From Haemaphysalis longicornis (lineage: Eukaryota; Arthropoda; Arachnida; Ixodida; Ixodidae): 64,000 nucleotides of DNA. The notes under the pieces are model-generated. The model ran no database searches, was not told the DNA's origin, and saw nothing but the letters and a program-made list of their open reading frames with translations. Made by a program: the position numbers and the translations under genes. Shown one piece after another: positions 35,701 to 47,743 of the stretch. The DNA is taken from the NCBI GenBank assembly GCA_013339765.2, contig CM023449.1, forward strand, positions 220,973,555 to 221,037,554, written 5' to 3'. Every line of letters starts with the position of its first letter. Positions within the stretch are counted from its first letter, which is position 1.

Positions 35701-37016
35701 CACTAGTCGACGTCACAGTCACTGCTTTGGGGTTCTCTGTCGTGTAAAGCAACAAGATAATTGAACCAACAGCACGGGAAATTATAAAACAAACTTCCAG
35801 TCATGTGCGAAAATTAAACTGTAAGCTAAATTGCCGCAAAGGCAACCGTGCGATCGTTCGCAATGCTTCCGACAACCCGCGCGGCCGAAGGGTGTCCTCC
35901 TTTGACGTCATGACGGGCGCAATCAATCAGGGGCGTCAAAAGACGAAAAGCGCGCATCTTGTAAACGGGGCCGCGCTTTTTGCAAGATAAATGCCACTTG
36001 GACTCATGTACGATACATTTCAATGTGATATTCGGAATCAGCGCGCAAAAAACTATATAACTGTTAATCTAACTCAAATTTTTTGGAAAGCGCTTCAGCT
36101 GCTGCAATGGTCATCTGCAAGCACGTGCTTAAATTCGAAATAGAGCATTCATCGTGGAAAACAGGTCAGCATATCACCCATTCTCACGGTTGCGCACAAG
36201 TGGCTGCTGGAGCGAGAAGCTCGCTGCTCCATCAGTGCTCAATATCGTACATGCCAAGTCGAATAGTAAGCTGCTGTTTGCCGCAGCCCTGTTCACAACT
36301 CAACTCGTTCAATGTCTATACATATGTCAAGTGCAGAGCGCTTTAAGCGCTCGCCTTGTGGTCCTAGCTCGCTCGCTCGAAACAAGCATATCGCCGCGGC
36401 GTTACGATGTAGCCTGTCACGGTCCCTTCGCCGCGGCGTAATCCAGAGGCTTAGAAAGCCAAGCGGTTTATATAGTCATAAGCGCTCGAAACTCGTGAAC
36501 CGCTGGCGCTTAGCAGTGGCTTAGCTCGGCCAGCATATACGTAGCGTGAGCTAAGGTTCAGCTGGTTATTCTTAGCTTTCCTGGTTGTCTAGGATTAGCT
36601 GATTATCATGCTTACTGCTGCTTATCATCCAATCAAATCCAATCCCCGCGCTTGCGCAAAATGTGGCAGTGCAACACCGGCACGTGGGGGGGGGGAAAGA
36701 ACAAAGATAACAGAACTCCCGCTGGCGCAGTTTCAGGCAGGGGCGCGAGAGCACTGCGAAGGGGGGAAATTTGAATTGCATGGGGTGGTAGCAGTAAGCG
36801 GATAACGGCGGTACAGCCTATTATGGCGAATCACTGCATTGCACTTCCGACAGCTTTCACATTGAGTGGAACGGGTTTAATTTTAGGAGTGTAAATTACA
36901 ATGACAGCGTTTTGTGTGGAGCAGTTCAGGGCGTCTAGAGTGCTTTATTTTCGCCAGGGGAAGGAATGATGCAATGAACACAGCTGTAGCAAGATGGCAA
37001 GTTGGGCTAGCTGGTG
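32721..37016. other. Long stretch without a recognisable gene
   Basis: GC-rich sequence at 32740-33130 with an arthropod initiator-like TTCAGTCG at 32917-32924 could be a promoter, but no coding exon could be linked. There is a T run at 34455-34476, and many AGCT/CTTAGC-type motifs near 36450-36610. Open frames (for example plus 32909-33160, minus 33994-34257) show no domains. No tRNA or transposon ends identified. Confidence 0.35.
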
Positions 37017-37157
37017 CAGATTAAGATTCACGGTGAAAAACCGCGCAAGGAACACGGGGAAAAAGAAGAGTGGACGACGCACATCGCTGTGCGTCCTCCA
37101 CTCTTCTTTCTGTCCCCGTGTTCTTTGCGCTGTTTTTTCACCATGAATCTTAATCTG
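37017..37157. repeat. Foldback element with about 70-bp arms
   Basis: The left arm CAGATTAAGATTCACGGTG through GAGTGGACGACGCACA is complemented by the right arm ending CATGAATCTTAATCTG, almost without loop. A GAACACAGCTG motif occurs 30 bases before and directly after it. Similar in build to hairpins at 23524 and 56539. Frames on both strands crossing it are mirror translations. Confidence 0.8.
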
Positions 37158-38930
37158 AACACAGCTGCGCTGCTGCGTCACAAGTTCAGATACTTCGTTT
37201 CTCCGAACGGGCTATGCGTGAGCTCACGCGCTCACTCGCAGATAACGTGTCTAGCCGTTAACGCCCCATCAAAGCAATTGCCTCACAAAGAAGATAAAAA
37301 GAAGAAATGGGAGAGAGGGAAGCGTATCGGCATTCGGGTGTAAGTAGCATTCGCCACGATCCTTCACCAGAAAGCAGTAGTGGTGTCGAAATATCTGCAG
37401 GCAATCTTCAGCTGCAAGTAGCCTGCGTGAGTCCTTCATGGATGCTGCCGGGCACGCTGGTGAGGCCTATTCGAGGCCGTGGACTGGCCTTCTGACACCG
37501 TCGTTCGGTGGTCCCAGCGGTTTCAAAGCGGGTGCGAATCACGGCGTGATACTGGTCGGGCGGCAGTTTCCGCAACAGTAAGCCGCAGTGCGCCAAACGG
37601 GGCGACGCCGATTGTCATGCTGCTGTCTGGTATGAGAGCTACGTACCGCGTGTTGTCTCCGGTATGGTCAGCTCCGCTAGCTCGAAGCAGCCACCGGCTT
37701 TGGCGCCGTGCTCTTGCCCCTCGGAAAGTTTCATCTCAGCAGCCGCCAACGTCATCGGCACCGACGGCAACGTGGCAGCGACCGTTTATGGCAGGTCAGG
37801 CTCTCTTTCTCGCAGTGCATGCCCCATTTCATAGACGCTACGATTGTGTGGGAAATTTTGGTGGCTTTTTCCCGGGAATTGGGGCTGGGAAGTCGAAGGC
37901 ATGACGTTCGGCCAACCAGGCGTGGTGCTGGCTATTGAGGACACTGTTCTCTAGAAAAATGTGGGGTAACAGGCACGCATGCAAATTGTACACTTCGTGC
38001 TTCGATTGAGCGCATGTGCCAGACTGCACCCAACCACGAAGCAGGGCCCACCGGTTTGCCATGATAACGGGTTTTCGTGCGTGAGTGTTAACAGCGGTGC
38101 TCTTCCCGCTCTGCCTGGGCTTAATTGTAAGCACGCGGTCATGCTCCTTTCTCTTACCCGACAAAAGTGGGCACTTTAAAGGAAGTCTGCAACGCTTCCG
38201 ATAAACGCTTTCACTCTTTTCTTTGCGTCTGAGAGTACTACGGAAGCTACCGCTATATCGCCAGCCCGGAGAGGCACTGCGTTATTTGCTCGTCACAGCA
38301 GATGCGCCTTCCCTTTCTATCTTGCTTTTGTGGCATTTTTTAAAGTGCCTACCGAATGCGTTCATTGCTGCAACTGAAGGAAAGCCGGCCAATAGCCGCT
38401 ACACTGCTGCAAGGACGTAATTCCGGCGGTCGAAGAACGCCAAGACCGGGAAAGAGAAAAGTCTTGAAAGCATGTTTCTATGATATCCGATTGGTATAGA
38501 GAAGCAATTTTTGGCTTAGGTACTTTGTGACCAATTCTAAGTACTGTATGCGTTTGTTGACTACGTTCTCAATGCATTTAGGATGTAGAAAGTTTAAAAA
38601 TGTGTTGCAGGCTCCGTTTAAAATCTTTGTTCCGCGTCGTCAGCCTGTTTCCCCTCGGCTCGGCCAAACGGAGTGGCGTGCGGCGCACCGGAGGATGCTC
38701 GCTGGCAGTAGTGGGTGGTGCTTTGGCATGGTTCTCTCGCACGCAGAAGGTTGTCATTCCTGTGCCGAAGCAGGAAATGTGAAGTCTAGCTAGAAACTAC
38801 CTTTGCCTCCGTAGCTGGCCGTAGTTGGTCTGCATGGCTTGTTAACAGTCGAGTTGTTCACCGTTGAGGAAGAGCACGCTCACCAGGGCACGTGCTCACC
38901 GATGACATGCCCGTTGGGCCGGTGGGAGTT
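37158..38930. other. GC-rich stretch, no gene proven
   Basis: 37340-37900 is GC-rich and open in several frames on both strands (plus frame 37479-37904, minus frame 37408-37596). None has a recognised domain, and strand preference is unclear. A GCACTTTAAA motif at 38171 is inverted at 38340, weakly suggesting a small element. Confidence 0.35.
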
Positions 38931-40048
38931 TTAAAGGAGCCATGAAGAGAAAACACAAGTTTGGTTCATTCAAAAGATTGTCTCGTTAGAATCATACTGA
39001 CACCACTTTTAACGTAAACTTCGCTCAAATAAGCTACATAATTAGGAAAAACGGGAATGGTCATGCGACCCACCAGCTCATTTCCCGCAACAGAACCTAT
39101 GATGTCACATGAGCTAAGCTCTGCGATTGGCGGAGGCTGGCAGAAGCAGACGCAAATTAGGTAGAGCTTACAAACTAGACGAACCAGCGATTTGCGCTTA
39201 AATTTAGGGCACATTCTTCACAAAGCAATAAGAATGATGGGACAAACAGTGGAAGTTACGAAAGCACATGTAAACACAGAAGTACTGATGCGTTCTGCTG
39301 TTCGTACTGCGCACAGCATGCTTGGTTTAGCTGCACAGCACTACGGGGCTTGGGGTTGTCTCAGACGACACTGGCCGATTGACGCAAGCAACGGTGTCTT
39401 ACGTGACCCCATTTGTCGAGCGAGCACTGTTTCAGGGAACGAATATTTTCTCCCAGAACAAAAACAAGCCAGGTTTAAATGCGGGCAAAAACAAACCAAA
39501 CGCTTGCCACGGTATGGTGGCGCCATCTAGGTTACGGAACGTAAAGAAACGCGGGAACAAACCAACACCGCTGTACAGGGTGGAGACAACCTTTGAACGG
39601 TCCCGTGCCGCCGCAATTGGGCCAACGGGCTCAACGCGTTATTCTTTTCGTTTCCCACGAGACCTAGCAACGCGAAACAGACAATATGATTCAAACTTCT
39701 TCAGTAAACCGCGTTGCGGCGATAATTTTAGCGCGGTTTTGACACAATGACTTGCTTCGGCGGCGAGCAAGCAACCGAAAATGGCGGCGCCAGCGTATAC
39801 GTGTCTCTACCCTGTACGGCGGATGCGTGAATGAAGGTATTCTAGGCTGCAGAGCGGTCGGTTCCTGTGATGTCATTTGGGACCACGAAAACGCACGATT
39901 GAGCGGGAAAATCAAAATTTTAACCTAAATTGTTGAATTTCTCAGTGAATAAAGCACCGTTTGTATCCGGACAAGCGCTGGGGGCACTATAAAGCACGAA
40001 ATCTTTCGAATAAAACCAACTTGCATTTTCTCTTCATAGCTCCTTTAA
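38931..40048 (+). mobile_element. TTAA-flanked inverted-terminal-repeat element, copy E1
   Basis: Begins TTAAAGGAGCCATGAAGAG and ends with the near-complement (CTCTTCATAGCTCCTTTAA). Imperfect inverted ends extend to about 50 bp. TTAA at both borders is consistent with piggyBac-like target choice, but TTAA is palindromic and may belong to the ends. Length 1118 bp. Open frames (for example 39192-39530) have no transposase features and are treated as non-coding; it is a non-autonomous element. Confidence 0.8.
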
Positions 40049-40095
40049 ACATGGTCTCACGGCCCAATGCAATCTGTCCTCCGTACTCGAGCTGT

Positions 40096-41209
40096 TTAAA
40101 GGAGCCATGAAGAGAAAATGCAAGTTGGTTTTATTCGAAAGATTTCGTGTTTTATAGTACCCCCAGCGCTTGTCCGGATACAAACGGTGCTTTATTCACT
40201 GAGAAATTAACAATTTAGGTTAAATTTTGATTTTCCCGCTCAATCGTGCGTTTTCGTGGTCCCAAGTGACATCACGGGGAACCCGACCCGCTCTGCAGCC
40301 TAGAGTACCTCATTCACGCATCCGCCGTACAGGGTAGACACGTAACGCTGGCGCCGCCATGTTCGGTTGCTCGCTCGCCGCCCGAAGCAAGTCATTGTGT
40401 CAAAACCGCGCTAAAATTATCGCCGCAACGCGGGTTTACTGAAGAAGTTTGAATCATATTGTCTGTTTTCGCGTTGCTAGGTCTCGTGGGAAACGAAAAG
40501 AATAACGCGTTGAGCCCGTGGCCCAATTGCGGCGGCACGGGACCGTTCAAAGGTTGTCTCCACCCTGTACAGCGGTGTTGGTTTGTTCCCGCGTTTCTTT
40601 ACGTTCCGTAACCTAGATGGCGCCACCATACCGTGGCAAGCGTTTGGTTTGTTTTTGCCCGCATTTAAACCTGGCTTGTTTTTGTTCTGGGAGAAATATT
40701 CGTTCCCTGAAACAGTGCTCGCTCGACAAATGGGGTCACGTAAGACGCCGTTGCTTGCGTCAATCGGCCAGTGTCGTCTGAGACAACCCCAAGCCCCGTA
40801 GTGCTGTGCAGCTAAACCCAAAGCATGCTGTGCGCAGTACGACAGCAGAACGCATCAGTACTTCTATGTTACATGTGCTTTCGTAACTTCCACTGTTGTC
40901 CCATCATTCTTATTGCTTTGTAAAGAATGTGCCCTATATTTAAGCGCAATCGCTCGTTCGTCTAGTTTGTAAGCTCTACCTAATTTGCGTCTGCTTCTGC
41001 CAGCCTCCGCCCATCGCAGAGCTTAGCCCATGTGACATCACAGGTTCTGTTGCGGGAAATGAGCTGGTGGGTCGCATGACCATTCCCGTTTTTCCTAATT
41101 ATGTAGCTTATTTGAGCGAAGTTTACGTTAAAAGTGGTGTCAGTATGATTCTAACGACACAATCTTTTGAATGAACCAAACTTGTGTTTTCTCTTCATGG
41201 CTCCTTTAA
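40096..41209 (-). mobile_element. TTAA-flanked element, copy E2, inverted relative to E1
   Basis: Nearly identical to the reverse complement of E1 (1114 bp), separated from it by 47 unrelated bases. Its outer flank does not match that of E1, which favours two insertions rather than duplication of a larger segment. Confidence 0.85.
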
Positions 41210-41822
41210 GTTGGTGTTACAGAAAGTAATGGCGTATTCGGTTGGCCGCTCCGGTCTTCTGACTCGGGAGTCGCCAGATTTTTTTAACCTCCTTGGGTAA
41301 ACCGCGGCGTTTTGTGTCACGTGACCCGTCCTCCCGGCCAGATCGCGCCACGCTCTCACTTCGAAGTCAGAGCGGCCGGGAGCGCTCAGAGTCGGAGGCT
41401 GACGCTCCGAAAACACCAACCGAAGGTAGTTCGAGCGCTCTAATTCTACCAACCGAAGGCGCGCCCTGCTTTTCAGAGCACTCCAGAGCGCTCGTAAACG
41501 TCCAACCGAATACGCCACAAGATTCCTTCCTACGACGAGGAAGGCAAACGTGCAGACCCATGTTTGTCCGCCAGATTATATAAAGCTCGGGTCATTCAAA
41601 GTTCATTCAATCAATTCGCTAGGAGGTATGCCCAGTCGCAGATAACAAACGTGGTTTGTTTCGCCCAGCTTCGCGGGTAACTCTTCTTCAGAGTAGAAAG
41701 GCACTGAATTTTCGCATAGTTTCAGCATTACACTGGTTATTACACTGCTCCTGCTGCGATAGTATGCGTCCTTGCTACTGATATGGGCCACCATATTTTT
41801 ACGCATAAATGTCATTTTAGTT
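41210..41822. other. No gene recognised
   Basis: GC-rich from 41300 to 41520 and open on both strands without recognisable motifs. A TATATAAAGC motif at 41577 is followed by TTCATTCAATC, reminiscent of a core promoter, without a linked exon. Confidence 0.35.
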
Positions 41823-42537
41823 CAGGCGTGGACTTAATATTGCAGACCATGCGAGCGCGTGGCAAAAGCCACCGATGCGCTTTCTGGAGGCCCGGCGCGT
41901 CTCGTCGAGACCGGCGCGGCGCGCCTGAGCGTCCTGTTTTAGTCGCAGGCACGCATATTTTCTCGCTTCCTGCAGTGGCGCTGCGGTGGTCACTGAAGCA
42001 CCGCAGAGTGCTATGGTGGGGATTTGTAGCATTCCTTGCGTCCCGATGGCGCATTTAGGCCTAACTTGACGATTGCGCCGGCTTTGCGTAAGTGCTCCTC
42101 GCGTCCTGATATACTCTTGCGAGGAATGTATTTTTTGTTCGTTTTGTTCTTTATCGCTTAAAGACGGTGAGACTAGCGGCTTGCGAACGGCGTCACCGAG
42201 TGAAGCGCGTAGGAAGCACCATCACAGGGGGCCGCGCTACGGACAACGAAATGCCAGTGATATTAATCGCGAACCTTATTCATGTTGTTTAGTTTGTAAT
42301 CTATTTGGCCACTGGACTTACCTTTCAGCTCACTTTCCGCTGACATTAAGATAGGATGAGGGGCATGCTACAGAGGCGTCGCTCTGCGGTGCTTCAGTGA
42401 CCATTGCAGCACCGCTGCAGGATGAGAGAAAATATGCGTGCTGCGCCGGTCTCGACAACAGGCGTCGGGCCTCCAGAGTGCGCATCGGTGGCTTTTGTCA
42501 CGCGCTCGCATAGTCTGCAATATTAAGTCCCCGCCTG
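41823..42537. mobile_element. Long-arm foldback element
   Basis: The left arm (41823 to about 42014), starting CAGGCGTGGACTTAATATTG, is inverted at 42376-42537, ending AATATTAAGTCCCCGCCTG. Arms share AGCGCGTG, AAAAGCCACCGATGCGC, CTGGAGGCCCG and GTGCTTCAGTGACC. About 360 bp lie between them. The right flank is TA and the left is TT, so a Tc1/mariner-like TA target is possible but not shown. No transposase. Confidence 0.7.
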
Positions 42538-44465
42538 TACATCTAGAACCGTTCGCTGGCTATGTAGAGGAGCCGTCAAAAGTAACTGGACCACGGTCTC
42601 GCTAATTTACAGGAATTCCTTCTTCCCGCAACTGCCCAACTGGATTGGTGTGCGTTTAAAGGCGTCTTCTCTAACAGAAAATGCTACCTGTAAACCGGTA
42701 GTCGTCACAAAGGCAGTGAGACAAATATTTTCGAATATTCACAAATTCTTGTTCTAATTATGACACCTGTACAGTGCGCATCAAGCTTGACTACGACAAA
42801 CGAGCATGCGATTATGGAGCATGCTGGCGCCATCTTTTGGTGGCTGCTGGGTAGGACACAGCTTGCCATTGCGCATGCGCGGGCCTCGTGGAGGGTCGAG
42901 TCGATAGTCGTTTTGCATGGGACCCTCTCATTTGCAGAGACGCCATCCGCGAGAGGCGCTTCCTAGGAAGTGCTGTATGCCACGGCTGTTTTCCGTTCCT
43001 ATAGCTGCAAGATTCAGAAGATTAGCGAAAGTCGTTTGTAGCGATTATGTTACTGCACGGCGTCAAACCACAGGCGTATCACCCGTGTCAGCTGACGGCT
43101 GGCATTGCGGAAGAAAAGCGCCCTTCATGAGTGGTTACGTCGGCATACTAGGCAGTTCCATGCGAAATGACGATCGGCCCGACCCCGTGCGAGATCCGCG
43201 CACGCGCAATGGCCAGCTATCTCCGACCTAGTACCCCTCTGCAGATGTCGAAAGCATGCTCCAGAGCCGTGCACTCGCTCCCCTAGATAAGCTTGACACG
43301 CACTCTTACTCATAATTACTCATATCGCAATGATATTTTTTCCTCAATGACTAAGTTCAGAACCACCAACTAGCCCAACTTGCATCTCTCTCTAAATGTC
43401 GATTTTGTTGTTACCCAGTTCCCACTGTCTTCACGTGAAACTTCGACGGCTGGACCTCCTGCGTCGCTACTTCATTTCCTTGGACTTGGAAGTGGAGGGT
43501 GAAGACATCAGAGACGATGTCGGTACGATGCCACTCAAAATGGCGATGGTTTCTAAATTGTGACAGGCATTTATGTGATCTGTGAGGGTGGTTTTGACGA
43601 GCAAAATTGTAGTGTTCCTGAATATGTGAATCCGGCAGCACCTATCTCTCGCGCCGTAATGATGATGGATTGGGGACAAGCAGGCTGGAGGAATATCTTA
43701 TACGGCTAAAACAGTTTCGTTGTTTGTCTGCCAAAGGTTTTTTTTTTTTACTTGTTCGGTTGCAGTACGAAGACGTCATATAGCCGCAATTTGTTTTCAG
43801 TGGCGCTGTACAAGGTAAGGCTAAAGGTATAAGCGTTATACCAGTGCTCACGAACGGCATGTAAAAGAAATTACCGCAGCTCGCGCTAGTATGATGCAAG
43901 GCTAGAGAAACAGCAGAGCTGGTGGCCCCCTCCTCTTCGTCGGAGACCCGGCTCTTGCACCTCACATGGATTTTCGAACACGCCGCTTAAAGTTCTCCAT
44001 GACTGGCAGGCCCGGATCGCTTTTTCCGCGGGCTTCCACATCTCTCCCAACGTGGACCGCGTTAGCACGCTCTAGAGCCCGCGGCAACCTGCTTCGCGAA
44101 CGTGGCGTCTGTGCTCCCCACTTCAGACGCGAACGCACGTGAACTGGCGAGAAGAACAGCGTGCGAGATATCACGCCACGAACTCAATTGCGTAGAAGCC
44201 CGTTTCACAAAGAGAGGAAACCGACCACGGGAAGCGCTTTTTTCCACTTGCTCGTCTCTTTTTACTTCATGCGCCGGCGGTCTTTGAATTGTTTCTCGTT
44301 GTGCTTAATTTGGAGGGTTAGGTTATCAGTTTTTGTTCTTTTAACATTTATTTCAAGCCTCCCAAACGCATGTGTGCATTTTCCTCCGTCTCGTAATAGG
44401 CGGCCCGGGAAGACGAGATGGAATGGTTTTTGCACGCCGTGGGGACCTTGTATTTCTTAAGCTTA
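42538..44465. other. No gene proven; possible minus-strand coding segment
   Basis: On the minus strand, 44174 to 43962 reads through MENFKRRVRKSM to a stop, in GC-rich sequence with coding-like codon choice. It might be a terminal exon, but no splice partner was found. Other frames (plus 42917-43231) are unremarkable. Confidence 0.3.
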
Positions 44466-44798
44466 TTTTTTTAGCAGCGAAGCTGTCTATCAAATTGTAA
44501 TATTTCTTGTCCACAATTCAAAATGGCAAGAAAATGCCGACCGCGCGCAAGTGAGCGCCTGCCTCGCGGCGACCGCCGGCAGTTAGAAAAACCAAGAAAA
44601 TTCGGACCGCTCGTGTGTGCCTGCCTCCGGACGACCGCCCAGCGTCCAGACACACGTTTGTCAAGCCAAGCATACGCATGTAGGGAGATTTGCCAGTTTT
44701 GGCCAAAAACACACCAGCGTATGCCGTAATCATGGCAACACTTTCCAGGAACGAGAGAGACACGTCATAGCGTGCGCCCCTCCAGGGTGATGTCCAAT
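44466..44798 (+). repeat. Dispersed repeat R1, copy 2, left part
   Basis: Matches 8731-9101 (44466-44720: AGCAGCGAAGCTGT, CGACCGCC, GTCAAGCCAAGCATAC) and 9523-9612 (44725-44798: CATAGCGTGCGCCCCTCC, ending TGTCCAAT). It lacks the 137-bp internal duplication and the pentamer array present in copy 1. Confidence 0.75.
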
Positions 44799-45246
44799 TA
44801 CCATCACCAGCCTGTCTACTCCTGAGGTCCCTACTCCCACTGCACGGCAAAGGCCTCTCCCATTAATCTCCAACTACCCCAGTCCTGCGCTAACTGCGAG
44901 CAATTTATCCCCGCAAACTTCTTGGTCTCATCTGCCCATCTAATTTTCTGCCGCCCCTGCCACGCTTTCCTTCTCTAGGGATCTACTCTGTTGCCCTAAA
45001 TGAACAACGGTTATCTTGCCTTCGCACAGCATGCCCTGCCCACTTCCATTTCTTCTTAATTTCTACTAATATGTCCTTAACACGCGTTTGTTTCCTGACC
45101 CACTCCGCTCTCTTCTTGTCTCTTAATGTTACACCTATCATCTTCCGGGCCATTGCGCCCTGACTCGTCCTTAATTTAAGGTGAACCCTCTTATAGTGAG
45201 CCTCCAAGTTTCTGTCCCGTAGGTGAGTACCGGTAAGATGCAGCTG

Positions 45247-46440
45247 TCATACACTTTCTACTTGGGGGGAAAATGGTAGGCTGCCATTCATTATCTGAGA
45301 ATGCCTGCCGAATGCACTCCACCCCATTCTTATCCTTCGAATTATCTCTGCCTCATGGTTGGGATCCGGGTTCACCACTTGGCCTAAGTAGATATATTCC
45401 CTTACCACGTCCACTGCCTCGCCACCTATCTCAAACCGCTGTGCTGTCCCGAGGTTATTGATCATTACTTTAGTTTTGCGCATATTAATTTTCAGGCCCA
45501 GCGTTCTACTCTCGTTGTCGAGTGCGGTAAGCATGCTTTGCAATTCTTCCCCCGAGGTACTTAGCAAAGTAACGCCATCAGCAAATCTGAGGTTATTGAG
45601 GTATTCTCCCTGTTCCCAATCCAGTGTTCTGAATACTTCTTGTAAACATGCTGTGAATAACATCAGAGAGATTGTCTCCTTGTATTACGCCCTTTCTAAT
45701 AAATATGGTAACTGTGGACCCACTGCAATATCCTCTAGTATTCCTACATAGTGCTCGTCTACACCCTGGTTCCGTAAAGCCTCTGAATGACTGCTGAGGT
45801 TTCGACCGAGTCAAATGCTTTCTCATAGTTTATGAAGGCTATATATAGGGGTTCAGTATATTCCGCGCACTTCTCTATCACCTGATTGATCGTGTGAATA
45901 TGGTCCATTGTTATACAGCGTTTACGAAATCCTGCTTGTTCTTTACGGTTGACGGAAATTTAAGGTGGCAGAAATTCTGTTAGCGATTACCTTGGTACCT
46001 TGTGGACCACTGACAGTGAACTGATCGGCCTGTAATTTTTATTGTCCTTCATAACACCTTTCTTGTGGATTAGGATGATGCTCGCGTTCTTCCAAGATTC
46101 CGGTACACTCGCGGTCATTACGCATTGCGTGTAGAGGTTTGCCAGCTTTACTAGTACAATTTAACCGCCATCTTTCAAGAGGTCTGCTGCTATTTTTTCT
46201 TCAGCTGGTTATTTGCCCCATAGCATTTCTTTCAAAGCATTCCTTATTTGTGTCGTTACTGGTGGGATGTCTATCTCCTCTGAACTTTCTCTTTCGGCAT
46301 TATCCTGGATGTCCCGGCTACTCTAAAGATCTCTATATAAATCCTCGGCTACTATGACTATTTTATCCCTATTTGTGATGACATTGTCTTGCTTGTCTTT
46401 AAGTGCATACATCTGATTTCTCCCCACGCCTAGACGCCTC
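45247..46440 (-). pseudogene. LINE reverse transcriptase, degenerate
   Basis: In order on the minus strand: MYALKDKQDNVITNRDKI, NYRPISSLSVV, YEKAFDSVE, KGVIQGDNLS, LRFADGVTLLS, GLKINMRKTKVM, IYLGQVVNPD and EIIRRIRMGWSAF. These are successive landmarks of non-LTR reverse transcriptases. The catalytic FADD is FADG here, losing one metal-binding aspartate. At least one stop (after GTRV) and several frame changes lie between blocks. Confidence 0.85.
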
Positions 46441-46529
46441 TTCACTGCTTTCACAGGCCACGGCGGCCGTCAGACCTGTGACCCAGCAGAGGGTGCTAAG
46501 AATCCCTGAAGCCGGACAGGCCGCCATTG

Positions 46530-46728
46530 GAATCTGAACCTGGGAACGTTTAACGCGAGGACTTTTTCCAGCGAGGCGAGTCTAGAAGGGTTCGAGGAAT
46601 TAGAGGGCATTAAATTGCATGTCATAGGGCTTAGTGAGGTGAGGAGGACAGTGGAGCTAGCCTTTACGTTGCTGAAAAATGGCACGTCCTATGTTACCGT
46701 GGTCTAGTGGACAGAAGAGAACTGGGAG
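46530..46728 (+). pseudogene. N-terminal endonuclease fragment of the same LINE, inverted
   Basis: The plus strand reads LGTFNARTFSSEASLEGFEE, then IKLHVIGLSEVRR, and after a frame change CYRGLVDRRELGV. These are the first motifs of the apurinic-type (EEP) endonuclease of RTE-like LINEs. The rest of the endonuclease is absent from the window, as expected when twin priming joins two non-adjacent cDNA pieces. Confidence 0.8.
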
Positions 46729-46925
46729 TGTCCAATGATAACCACCTCCAAAAGATGAAGAAGCTAAAACTTATAGCAACAATGCTGGAGTAAAGGTCGT
46801 TGTGGCAGCGAAGAAGCATATCGGCTGCTATAGTGGACCTAAACTGTAGTGATGGTGGTGAATATTGCGTACAGCTTCGCTACCTTCAAGTCTTACCCGT
46901 TAGTGAGCCTCCCGGCATTTATTTG
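46729..46925 (+). repeat. Dispersed repeat R1, copy 2, right part
   Basis: Continues from TGTCCAATGATAACCACCTC through GGAGTAAAGGTCGTTGTGGC and GCGTACAGCTTCGCTACCTT, colinear with 9600-9795. Confidence 0.75.
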
Positions 46926-47743
46926 CGTTTTAAAATTGACTCAATTGGCTCTTAAACTTGTTAAAATTCCTATCTGGTATTTTTTTTCTTTGCAAGTGTT
47001 GTGCACTGCGTGCCAACACAGCCATTTTTGCTTTCCAATTGGAGTGCATGTTGTGGTTCCCGTTCGCTGCTAACCCTGCACCCTTCGGGTCTTCGGGGTG
47101 CCCCAATGGTTGGGTTGCCATTTCAGCGGCGTAAAGATCCCGGGTTCGATTCCTGGCGCCTCCGTAACCACGTTTTTCTTTCTCGAGGAGTGCATTCCCA
47201 GCACTTGATCGTGGGCTCCAGCCTCCTCGCTACTTTCCGTCACACATTTTCACCCTACCTACTTCGCTTATGATGATAGTTTTCCGGTAACTTCCCACGG
47301 TGGAAATGAAAACTTCGACAGCTCCGCTGTAACTAAATCTTACGTTCGCGTACTAAGGCTAAGAAAGGCTACGGAACTCATGTCGGCATTCTTACACAAA
47401 TTCTACATTCTCCTAAGCTTGCGCTTGTTTGGTGTACTTAAAGCAACATGACAACCCATATAGCGACATTTTCTTTATTGTATAACACAATGAATGCCCA
47501 TTGAGCGAACAAGTTGACGTCTGGGAGAGCAAAACGGCTCTTCGACCACGCGCCTCAAGTGTTCCATGGCCCTAGGCGTCCCGTCATGGAACGCGTCTAA
47601 ACTCAGCTACAGCTTATTAAGAAGGCCGTATAGGGGAGTACACGAAGGTACACCGCAGAAAAAGTGAGGTTGGAATAACGCAGCCAAGCCAAGCCAGACG
47701 GGCAGCAATATCAACCATTGTAAACTCCCTTAATGCATGGCGG
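46926..47743 (+). other. tRNA-derived motif; otherwise no gene
   Basis: At 47105-47165 TGGTTGGGTTGCCA and, further on, a good B-box GGTTCGATTCC (47141-47151) suggest a tRNA-derived repeat or pseudogene. The A-box is not convincing. The remaining sequence has no recognised gene. Confidence 0.4.

Larger units (their letters stand above)
44799..46728 (-). mobile_element. RTE-like LINE with inverted 5' part, 8-bp TSD
   Basis: Flanked by the direct repeat TGTCCAAT (44791-44798 and 46729-46736) and set inside repeat R1. The minus strand from about 46455 down carries the reverse transcriptase region and a 3' UTR ending GGTGATGGTA. The remaining 46456-46728 carries the 5' UTR and start of the endonuclease in the opposite (plus) orientation. 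This is the arrangement left by twin priming. Stops and frameshifts make it inactive. The RTE-like assignment is from motif style. Confidence 0.8.

Noticed and set aside
37408..37904. GC-rich frames on both strands as a gene
   Set aside because: Both strands are open, there is no domain, and no splice chain or start context was found.
39192..39530. 112-codon frame in E1 and its mirror frame in E2 as a transposase
   Set aside because: Conserved only because E1 and E2 are nearly identical; no catalytic motif, and E3 does not keep the frame.
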